Below, piece by piece: positions 28,643 through 35,646 of a DNA stretch of 64,000 nt. The stretch is from Verrucomicrobiota bacterium (GTDB lineage: Bacteria; Verrucomicrobiota; Verrucomicrobiia; Opitutales; Opitutaceae). The stretch is taken from the NCBI GenBank assembly GCA_023391285.1, contig JAEWBF010000048.1, positions 1-64,000 on the forward strand. Direction: 5' to 3'. The first letter of the stretch is position 1, and each line of letters begins with the position of its first letter. Under the pieces are notes generated by a model. That model searched no databases. It had not been told where the DNA came from and worked only from the letters and a program-made list of their open reading frames with translations. Position numbers and translations under genes: made by a program.

Positions 28643-30766
28643 ATGCACCTTTTGAAACCGATCTCGTTTGTGGCCGCGTTCGCGGTTGTGACCTCTTCAT
28701 TCGCCGCTGCGGCGGCCACGTCGGTGGCGGCGACGCTGGCAGACTTTCAGGCAACGGCGGAGCGGCATCGCGTGGCGCTCGTGGTGCCGACGTATCCGAA
28801 AAGCGTGGACGAAGTGAGAGCGATGACGACGCGCGCGCTGCGGGAGGCGGACGACGCGTTGATGAAGCTGGTGGCGCAAGACAAGCGAAGGCTGACGTTT
28901 GCGAGCACGTTTGCGGCGTTCGATGCGATTACGGGTGACGTGTTCGCTTTTGCGGGACGGATGGAAACGGTGGCCGAGACGAGTGAGGACAAAGCGATGC
29001 GCGATCTGGCGCGCGAGATGTCGGTGCGCATCGAGGAGTGGGGCATCGCGCTGGATTACCGGGAGGATATTTATCTCGTCCTGAATGCGTTTGCAGAGCG
29101 GGCGGAAGGGTTGGACGCCGAAGAGCAGCGCTTGGTGGATTTCACGCTGCGTGAATATCGCCGGGCGGGATTGACGCTGCCGCCGGAGGAGCGGCGGGAG
29201 GTGGAGCAGAGGCGGAAGGATTTGTCGGCGCTCGAGCAGCAGTTTGCGGTGAACATCAACGAGGCGCGCACGGCGATCGATTTTACGGCGAAGGAGTTGG
29301 CGGGCGTGCCGGAGTCGTTGTTGAACAGCCCGGGCGTGAAGCAGGCCGATGGGAAATATCGGGTGCTGGCGAATGTGACGTGGCAGGCGATGGCGGTGTT
29401 CGAGAATGCGACGAACGCGCAGACGCGTCATCGGTTGTATGTCGCGCGCAACACGCTGGCGAAGGAATCGAACATACCGGTGCTCGCGAAGCTGGTGAAC
29501 CTGCGCGCGGACATCGCGCGCCGGTTGGGTTATGCGACGTGGGCGGATTTTCGGACGGAAACCCGCATGGCGAAGAATGCGGCGACAGCGCTCGAGTTTG
29601 AAGAAGATCTGGTGAAAGGGCTGGAGCCGAAATACGCGGCGGAGATCGAGACGCTGCGGCAGTTGAAAGTGAAGGAGACGGGAGATCGCGAGGCGCAGTT
29701 GGGGCCGTGGGATGCGGACGTGCGGTATTACACGAACCAGTTGAAGAAGCAGCGTTACGCGGTGGATGCGGAGGAGCTGCGCGTGTATTTCCCGTATCAG
29801 CGGACGCTCGAAGGGATGTTCAACATCTACCAGCGGATCTTCGGATTGAAGTTTACGGAAGTGGAGCCGCCGTATGCGTGGACGGAAGGGCTGCAGCTCT
29901 TCGTGGTGGAGGACGCGAAGTCTGGGATTCCGATCGGCTGCTTCTATCTCGATATGTTTCCACGGGAGGGGAAGTTCAACCACTTCGCGTGTTTTCCGCA
30001 GACGCCGGGCCGCGTGCTGGCGGATGGGCGATATGAGCTGCCGGTGTCGGCGCTGGTGTGTAATTTTCCGCCGCCCTCGCCGGACAAGCCGTCACTGTTG
30101 TCGCATGCTGACGTGGAGACGTTGTTTCACGAGTTTGGGCATGTGATGCACATGCTGTTGGGGCGCGCGCGTTTTCAGGGCCAGACCTCGGGGGCGGTGC
30201 CGCGCGATTTTGTGGAGGCGCCGTCGCAGATGCTGGAGAATTGGGTTTGGGACAAGACGGTGCTCGATACCTTTGCGGCGGATTATCGCGATCCATCGAA
30301 GAAGATTCCGGCGGAGACGATCGCGGCGCTGACGGAGGCGCGGATGGCGACGGATGGCATGTTCAACCGGCGGCAGTTGTCGCTGGGATTGATCGATCTG
30401 CGGTTGCACACACTGACGCCGGAGGAAGCGATTCAGTTCGATATCGTGGGCGAGACGAACGCGGTGATTGCGCGAGTGATCACGCCGCCGGCGGAAGGCA
30501 CGGCGTTTGCGGCGTATTTCGGACATCTGGCAGGCTATGATGCCGGTTATTATGGATATCTTTGGTCGAAGGTGATGGCGATCGACATGGCGAGTGAGTT
30601 CAAGGAGGCGCCGGAGGGGTTTCTCGATGTCGATGTGGGCATGCGGCTGCGACGGGAAGTGTATGCGGCCGGTGACACGAGGGAGGTCGACGAGTCGGTC
30701 GAAAAGTTTTTGGGGCGGCCGCGGTCGATGAAACCGTTTTTGGAATACGTGGGGATAAAAGAGTAG
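28643..30766 (+). CDS. Exported M3-family oligopeptidase
   Basis: 707 aa zinc metallopeptidase of the thimet-oligopeptidase / oligopeptidase A family. The signal peptide (MHLLKPISFVAAFAVVTSSFAAAAA) sends it to the periplasm, unlike cytoplasmic E. coli OpdA. The all-helical M3 body contains the catalytic motif LFHEFGHVMHMLL (H-E-x-x-H, about residue 495) with the downstream third-ligand glutamate region FVEAPSQMLENW, and the C-terminal GYYGYLWSKV substrate-binding stretch. ATG 28643 is chosen because it begins the signal peptide. It follows the YcaO-like gene by 67 bp on the same strand and could process peptides made there, or simply recycle periplasmic peptides. Confidence 0.9.
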   Translation: MHLLKPISFVAAFAVVTSSFAAAAATSVAATLADFQATAERHRVALVVPTYPKSVDEVRAMTTRALREADDALMKLVAQDKRRLTFASTFAAFDAITGDVFAFAGRMETVAETSEDKAMRDLAREMSVRIEEWGIALDYREDIYLVLNAFAERAEGLDAEEQRLVDFTLREYRRAGLTLPPEERREVEQRRKDLSALEQQFAVNINEARTAIDFTAKELAGVPESLLNSPGVKQADGKYRVLANVTWQAMAVFENATNAQTRHRLYVARNTLAKESNIPVLAKLVNLRADIARRLGYATWADFRTETRMAKNAATALEFEEDLVKGLEPKYAAEIETLRQLKVKETGDREAQLGPWDADVRYYTNQLKKQRYAVDAEELRVYFPYQRTLEGMFNIYQRIFGLKFTEVEPPYAWTEGLQLFVVEDAKSGIPIGCFYLDMFPREGKFNHFACFPQTPGRVLADGRYELPVSALVCNFPPPSPDKPSLLSHADVETLFHEFGHVMHMLLGRARFQGQTSGAVPRDFVEAPSQMLENWVWDKTVLDTFAADYRDPSKKIPAETIAALTEARMATDGMFNRRQLSLGLIDLRLHTLTPEEAIQFDIVGETNAVIARVITPPAEGTAFAAYFGHLAGYDAGYYGYLWSKVMAIDMASEFKEAPEGFLDVDVGMRLRREVYAAGDTREVDESVEKFLGRPRSMKPFLEYVGIKE

Positions 30767-30779
30767 GGGACCGCGGAGC

Positions 30780-30806
30780 GGCGGGGTTGGGAGACCCCGC
30801 CCTACA
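30780..30806. repeat. Short GC palindrome ending CCCTACA, copy 2
   Basis: 8-bp stem GGCGGGGT / ACCCCGCC with a 6-nt loop, followed by CTACA. Between the convergent peptidase and aldehyde dehydrogenase genes; probably doubles as a weak terminator. Confidence 0.6.
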
Positions 30807-30809
30807 TTT

Positions 30810-32177
30810 TCATCTCGCGACGATGGTTTTGATGTTGGTGAAAGCGTGGAGGCCCCATTCGCCGAGTTCGCGACCGTGGCCGCTGTCTTTTACGCCGCCG
30901 AAGGGAAGGCCAGGGTCGGAGCGGACGAAGTCGTTAATGGCGACGTTGCCGGCTTCGAGTTGCGCGGCGAGGCGTTGCGCGCGGACCCGGCTGCGGGTGA
31001 AGACGGCAGCGCCCAAGCCGTAGCGCGAGCCGTTGGCGATGCGAATGGCGTCGGCTTCGTCATGTGCAACCATGATCGAGGCGACGGGGCCGAAGAGCTC
31101 TTCGTCGTAAGCAGGCATGCCGGGCGCGACGTTGGTGAGCACGACAGGCGCGTAGAAGAAACCGGGGCGATCGGGCAACGGGCCGCCTTCGAGGAGGACG
31201 CGTGCGCCGCGGGCGAGGCTGCGTTGGACTTGGGTGTGCAGATGATCGCGGAGGTCGGCGCGGGCGAGCGGGCCGATGGTGGTGGAAGGATCGAGCGGCG
31301 GGCCGACGCGGGCGGCTTTGATTTTTTCGACGAGGCGGCGCTCGAAATCGCGGCGGATGGTGCGTTCGACGATGAACCGCTTCGCGGCGATGCAGCTTTG
31401 GCCGGAGTTGATGAGGCGGGATTGGGCGCAGAGATCGGCGGCGTGATCGAGGTCGGCGTCGCCAAGAATCAAATACGCGTCGCTGCCGCCGAGTTCGAAC
31501 GTCGCGGGTTTCATGGCGGCGCCCGCGAGCGCGGCGACGGATTTGCCGGCGCGGGTGCTGCCGGTGAGCGTGACGGCGGCGATGCGAGGGTCGGCGATGA
31601 GTTTGGCGACGACGGGGGTGTCGACGAGGACGGTTTGAAAGAGATCGGCGGGAATGCGGGCGTCGTTGAACAACGAGGCGAGGGCGAGTCCGCAGCCGCT
31701 GGTGGCGGGCGCGGGTTTGAGGAGGAAGGTGTTGCCGGCCATCAAGGCGGGCGCGGCGGCGCGAAGCGTCTGCCAGAACGGGAAGTTCCACGGCATGATC
31801 GCGAGGACGGGACCGAGTGGAGCGAACGTCACGCGGGCTTTGGCGGGCGCGCGGAGCGGGCGCCGGGGGGCGAGGAATTCGGAGGCGTGAGCGGCGTAGA
31901 AGTCGCAGCCGAGGGCGGATTTTTCGATTTCGGCGAAAGATTGCGCGAGGGGTTTGCCCATTTCGGCGGTGATGAGCTGGGCGAACTCTTCGCGTCGGCG
32001 GCGCAACGAGCGGGCCACGAGGCGAAGCACGCGGGCACGGTCGCGCAGCGATCGGGTGCGCCAGAGTTCGAACGCGGCGTGCGAGCGTGCGGTGAGGTCG
32101 GCGATCTGTTTGGAAGAATGTTCGCGATAAGAGGCGAGTTTTTGGCCGGTCGCGGGGTCGGTGGTGACGAACGCCAT
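30810..32177 (-). CDS. NAD(P)-dependent aldehyde dehydrogenase, succinate-semialdehyde type
   Basis: 455 aa cytoplasmic ALDH-superfamily enzyme. Signatures: MPWNFPFWQTLRAAAPALMAGN (coenzyme), LTGSTRAGKSVA, general-base Glu in FELGGSDAYLIL (about 232), catalytic Cys in NSGQSCIAAKRF (about 265) and EELFGPVASIM. The short length and the S-G-Q-S-C context fit the Sad/GabD-like succinate-semialdehyde or general aliphatic aldehyde dehydrogenases. Start ATG 32177 begins the fold (AFVTTDPATGQ); an in-frame upstream extension is non-homologous. Convergent with the peptidase and divergent from gmd, so it stands alone. Confidence 0.9.
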   Translation of the reverse strand: MAFVTTDPATGQKLASYREHSSKQIADLTARSHAAFELWRTRSLRDRARVLRLVARSLRRRREEFAQLITAEMGKPLAQSFAEIEKSALGCDFYAAHASEFLAPRRPLRAPAKARVTFAPLGPVLAIMPWNFPFWQTLRAAAPALMAGNTFLLKPAPATSGCGLALASLFNDARIPADLFQTVLVDTPVVAKLIADPRIAAVTLTGSTRAGKSVAALAGAAMKPATFELGGSDAYLILGDADLDHAADLCAQSRLINSGQSCIAAKRFIVERTIRRDFERRLVEKIKAARVGPPLDPSTTIGPLARADLRDHLHTQVQRSLARGARVLLEGGPLPDRPGFFYAPVVLTNVAPGMPAYDEELFGPVASIMVAHDEADAIRIANGSRYGLGAAVFTRSRVRAQRLAAQLEAGNVAINDFVRSDPGLPFGGVKDSGHGRELGEWGLHAFTNIKTIVAR

Positions 32178-32460
32178 GACAGGATGGAATGCGGGCAGAC
32201 GAGAAGCGGCAAGCGAGCGGCGGTTATGTCGTGTCAGAATTATCGACTGATCGCGGGAGCGCGTTGCGCGGCTTTGAACGAGGCGAAAGTCTGAAACCGG
32301 AACGAAGGCGGCTTCTGCGCGGGCGGCTCGCAGGGGATAGAGCGCGGTTTTGTCGCGGCATCGGGGTAACCCTGATCGGCCCGGCTCGCGGCCGGGGAAA
32401 TAGGACGCTGGTGGAACTTGCAGGGGGTGAGTCAAATCCTACTGTCGCCAATTCAACTGC

Positions 32461-33480
32461 ATGAAAAAAGCGCTGATTACCGGCATCACCGGCCAGGATG
32501 GGTCCTATCTGGCGGAGTTGCTTCTCTCCAAAGGTTATGAAGTTCACGGCGTGATCCGCCGCGCTTCCACGTTCAACACCGACCGTATCGATCATTTGTA
32601 TACGGACCCGACGATCTACGGGAAGAAGCTCTTCCTGCACTATGGCGATCTCGCGGATTCGGTGCAGATGGTGAAGCTGTTGTATGAACTCCAGCCGGAC
32701 GAGATCTACAATCTCGGTGCGCAGTCGCATGTGCGGGTGTCGTTCGACGTGCCGGAATACACCGGAGATGTCTGCGGCTTAGGCGCGCAGCGGATTCTCG
32801 AAGCGGTGCGTGAAGCGGGCTTGGTGAAGAAGGTGCGCTTTTATCAGGCGTCATCGTCGGAGATGTTTGGCAAGGTGCAGGAGGTGCCGCAGACGGAGAA
32901 GACGCCGTTCTGGCCGCGTTCGCCGTATGGTTGCGCGAAGGTTTACGCGTATTGGCTGACGGTGAACTATCGCGAGAGCTACAATCTCCACGCGAGCAAC
33001 GGGATCCTGTTCAATCACGAGTCGCCGCGTCGCGGTGAAACCTTCGTCACGCGCAAGATCACGCGCGCGGCGACGCGCATCAAACTCGGGCTGCAGGACG
33101 CGTTGGTGCTCGGCAATCTCGATGCGCGGCGCGACTGGGGGTATGCGAAGGAATACGTCGAGATGATGTGGCTGATGCTGCAGCAGGACAAACCGGACGA
33201 CTACGTGGTGGCGACGAACGAGACGCACACGGTGAAGGAGTTCTGTCAGGAAACCTTCGGGCTGCTGGGACTGGATTGGGAGAAATACGTGAAATACGAC
33301 CAGCGGTATGAGCGGCCGGCGGAAGTGGAGCTTTTGATCGGCGATCCGGCGAAGGCGCGCAAGCAGCTCAATTGGGAGCCGAAGGTGCGCTTCAAGGATC
33401 TGGTGAAGATCATGGTGGAGTCGGATTTGAAGCTCGCGGAGCGCGAGTTGCAGATCAGCAAGCTGCCGAAGATCGTTTGA
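32461..33480 (+). CDS. gmd: GDP-mannose 4,6-dehydratase
   Basis: 339 aa short-chain-dehydrogenase-fold enzyme that converts GDP-mannose to GDP-4-keto-6-deoxymannose, the first step towards GDP-fucose and other 6-deoxy sugars for surface polysaccharide. The N-terminal NADP motif (ITGITGQDGSYLAELLLSKGYEVHG), RRASTFNTDRIDHLY, catalytic SSEMFG and Y-x-x-x-K (PYGCAKVYAYW) are all present, with the C-terminal RPAEVELLIGDPAKARKQLNWEP. Followed after 91 bp by fcl, completing the pathway. Confidence 0.96.
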   Translation: MKKALITGITGQDGSYLAELLLSKGYEVHGVIRRASTFNTDRIDHLYTDPTIYGKKLFLHYGDLADSVQMVKLLYELQPDEIYNLGAQSHVRVSFDVPEYTGDVCGLGAQRILEAVREAGLVKKVRFYQASSSEMFGKVQEVPQTEKTPFWPRSPYGCAKVYAYWLTVNYRESYNLHASNGILFNHESPRRGETFVTRKITRAATRIKLGLQDALVLGNLDARRDWGYAKEYVEMMWLMLQQDKPDDYVVATNETHTVKEFCQETFGLLGLDWEKYVKYDQRYERPAEVELLIGDPAKARKQLNWEPKVRFKDLVKIMVESDLKLAERELQISKLPKIV

Positions 33481-33501
33481 TTTTGCCGCTCAGCCCGGAC
33501 T

Positions 33502-33552
33502 ACACCCGAGACGCGAAAAGGACCCGAGGGTCGCTTTTCGTGTCGTGGGTGT
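33502..33552. repeat. 51-bp nested palindrome between gmd and fcl
   Basis: Outer ACACCC/GGGTGT, middle CGAAAAG/CTTTTCG and inner GACCC/GGGTC arms around a 3-nt loop. It fills the only gap in the gmd-fcl operon and ends 19 nt before the fcl ATG, the same placement as the urease-cluster elements. Confidence 0.7.
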
Positions 33553-33571
33553 ATTTCGTCGTTTTCATTTC

Positions 33572-34507
33572 ATGAAGCTTTATATCGCTGGACATCAGGG
33601 GATGGTCGGAGCGGCGCTGGTGCGCCGGTTTTCGCGCGATCCGGGGGTGACGATTCTGACGCGCACGCGTCGCGAAGTGGAACTCACGAATCAGGCGGCG
33701 GTGGATCATTTCTACGCGACGGAGAAACCGGACGTGGCGATCATCGCGGCGGCCAAAGTGGGCGGGATCCACGCGAACAACACGTATCCGGCGGAGTTCA
33801 TCTACGACAACATGATGGTGGCGGCGAATGCGGTGCATTCGGCGTATCGTCATGGCGTGAAGCGGCTGCTGTTTTTGGGCAGTTCCTGCATTTATCCGAA
33901 GCACGCGCCGCAGCCGATGCCAGAGGATTGCCTGCTGACGAGTCCGCTGGAGCCGACGAATGAAGCGTATGCGATCGCGAAGATCGCAGGGTTGAAGCTG
34001 TGCCAGTATTACCGGAAGCAATACGGCGCGTTGTATCACTCGGCGATGCCGACGAACCTCTATGGGCCGGGCGACAATTACCATCTGCAGAATTCGCATG
34101 TGCTGCCGGCGCTGATCCGGAAATTCTACGAGGCGAAGGAAGCGGGCCGGTCCGAGGTGGTCGCGTGGGGCACGGGATCGCCGCGGCGGGAATTTCTGCA
34201 CGTGGACGAGTTGGCGGACGCGTGTGCGTTCCTGCTGCAGCTCGAAGATCCGCCGGATTGGATCAACGTCGGTTCGGGCACGGACGTGACGATCAAGGAG
34301 CTGACGGAAACCGTGGCGCAGGTGACGGGGTTCACGGGGAAGATCGTGTGGGATGCGTCGAAACCGGATGGCACGCCGCGCAAGTTGATGGATGTTTCGA
34401 AGCTGACGCGCCTGGGTTGGACGGCGCAGCTGAGTTTGCGCGAAGGCGTCGAGCGGACGTATCAGTCGTTTTTGGCGGAGAAAGCGGCGGGCACGTTGCG
34501 GGCTTGA
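33572..34507 (+). CDS. fcl: GDP-L-fucose synthase
   Basis: 311 aa epimerase/reductase that turns GDP-4-keto-6-deoxymannose into GDP-L-fucose. N-terminal NADP motif YIAGHQGMVGAALVRR, AAAKVGGIHANNTYPAEFIYDN, SSCIYPK and the catalytic Y-x-x-x-K (AYAIAKIAGLKLCQYY) are all family signatures; the C-terminal substrate region (RREFLHVDELADACAFLL) is intact. ATG 33572 is chosen because it begins the fold; no clear ribosome-binding site. Forms an operon with gmd, supplying GDP-fucose for LPS O-antigen or capsule, although no glycosyltransferases are nearby. Confidence 0.95.
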   Translation: MKLYIAGHQGMVGAALVRRFSRDPGVTILTRTRREVELTNQAAVDHFYATEKPDVAIIAAAKVGGIHANNTYPAEFIYDNMMVAANAVHSAYRHGVKRLLFLGSSCIYPKHAPQPMPEDCLLTSPLEPTNEAYAIAKIAGLKLCQYYRKQYGALYHSAMPTNLYGPGDNYHLQNSHVLPALIRKFYEAKEAGRSEVVAWGTGSPRREFLHVDELADACAFLLQLEDPPDWINVGSGTDVTIKELTETVAQVTGFTGKIVWDASKPDGTPRKLMDVSKLTRLGWTAQLSLREGVERTYQSFLAEKAAGTLRA

Positions 34508-34576
34508 ATAGTGCGGCCGAAGCGCCGCACGAGAGTGGCTTGCAGGTGATTCTGGACTCGCGAAGCTTGCGGATCG

Positions 34577-34600
34577 CGTGCAAGCACGCTCCTACGTTGC
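34577..34600. repeat. GC palindrome followed by CCTACG before tatC
   Basis: GCGTGC / GCACGC with a 2-nt loop then TCCTACG, ten nucleotides before the tatC start. A member of the GC palindrome + C(C)TAC class. Confidence 0.45.
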
Positions 34601-34609
34601 GATACATTC

Positions 34610-35593
34610 ATGAGTGATCCGCTTTCGACCGAGGAAGACGAGTTTGGGGCCCGGAAATCCTTTTGGGATCATCTGCGCGATTTGCGCAAGGCGCTGGTGC
34701 GTTCGTTCATCGCGATCGGGCTGGCGATGATCGCGTGTTTGCTGCTCTCGCACCGGATCATGCCGATCCTCGAGTATCCGCTGCATAACATCGACAAGTT
34801 CCAGGAGCCGAAGCCGACGGTGGCGTTTGAGATCGGGAATACGAAGCTGGGGCCTTACGAAGTGCCGGTCGAAGAATTTGGCGGGGTTGAAGGCGGGCTG
34901 ACGCAGCTGCGTTACAAGATCGGCGTCGACGAGATCGATGGGAAAAAAGTGGCGACGCTCACGCCGTTGCCGGTCACCTCGCTGACTCCGAGCCTGCGAG
35001 TGAGGCTGTTGAATCTTACTCCAGCGGAGGCGTTCTTCATCGCGTTTCGGGTGGCGTTTTATGCGGCGATGATCGTGGCGGCGCCGTTTTGGATTTATTT
35101 CATGGGGCAGTTTTTCCTACCGGCGCTGAGCGTGCGGGAGAAGAAAGTGTTCTTCCAGTGGCTGGGCTGGGGGGTGTTCCTGTTTTTCACGGGAGTGCTG
35201 CTGACGTATTTCTTCCTGGTGCCGCTGGCGTTGAAGGCCTCGGTGGAGTATTCGAACCTGCTTGGGTTTCAGGCGCAGGATTGGCGGGCGGACGCTTACA
35301 TCAGTTTCGTGTCGAAACTGATTTTGGGCATGGGGATCGGCTTCCAGTTTCCGGTCGTGGTGTTGCTGCTGGTGAAGATGGGCTTTCTGACGGCTGATCA
35401 ATTGGCGCATTATCGACGGCACGTGATCGTGCTGGCGCTGATTCTCGGCGCGCTGCTGACGACGCCGGAGGTGATCACTCAGGTCTCGATGGCCGTGCCG
35501 ATGTATATTCTCTACGAAATCAGCATTCTGATTGCGCGGTATTGGGAACGGCAGGACAGGCGCAGAGAGGCGGCCGAAGCGCGGGAAGTCTGA
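34610..35593 (+). CDS. tatC: Sec-independent translocase subunit TatC with enlarged first periplasmic loop
   Basis: 327 aa inner-membrane receptor for twin-arginine signal peptides. The N-terminal FWDHLRDLRKALVRSFI matches the TatC cytoplasmic E-L-R-x-R region, with H-L-R-D-L-R here. Six membrane segments follow, with LTPAEAFFIAFRVAFYAA, FLPALSVREKK, FFLVPLALK, FGMGIGFQFP-like (LGMGIGFQFPVVVLLL) and YRRHVIVLALILGALLTTP. The first periplasmic loop, about residues 50-135, is some 60 residues longer than in E. coli TatC and beta-rich (VAFEIGNTKLGPYEVPVEEF). TatA/B genes are not in the window. Confidence 0.93.
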   Translation: MSDPLSTEEDEFGARKSFWDHLRDLRKALVRSFIAIGLAMIACLLLSHRIMPILEYPLHNIDKFQEPKPTVAFEIGNTKLGPYEVPVEEFGGVEGGLTQLRYKIGVDEIDGKKVATLTPLPVTSLTPSLRVRLLNLTPAEAFFIAFRVAFYAAMIVAAPFWIYFMGQFFLPALSVREKKVFFQWLGWGVFLFFTGVLLTYFFLVPLALKASVEYSNLLGFQAQDWRADAYISFVSKLILGMGIGFQFPVVVLLLVKMGFLTADQLAHYRRHVIVLALILGALLTTPEVITQVSMAVPMYILYEISILIARYWERQDRRREAAEAREV

Positions 35594-35646
35594 GTTAAAG
35601 GAAACGGCCGGGCGTGCCGTTAGACGAGGAGCCAAAACCTCGTCTC

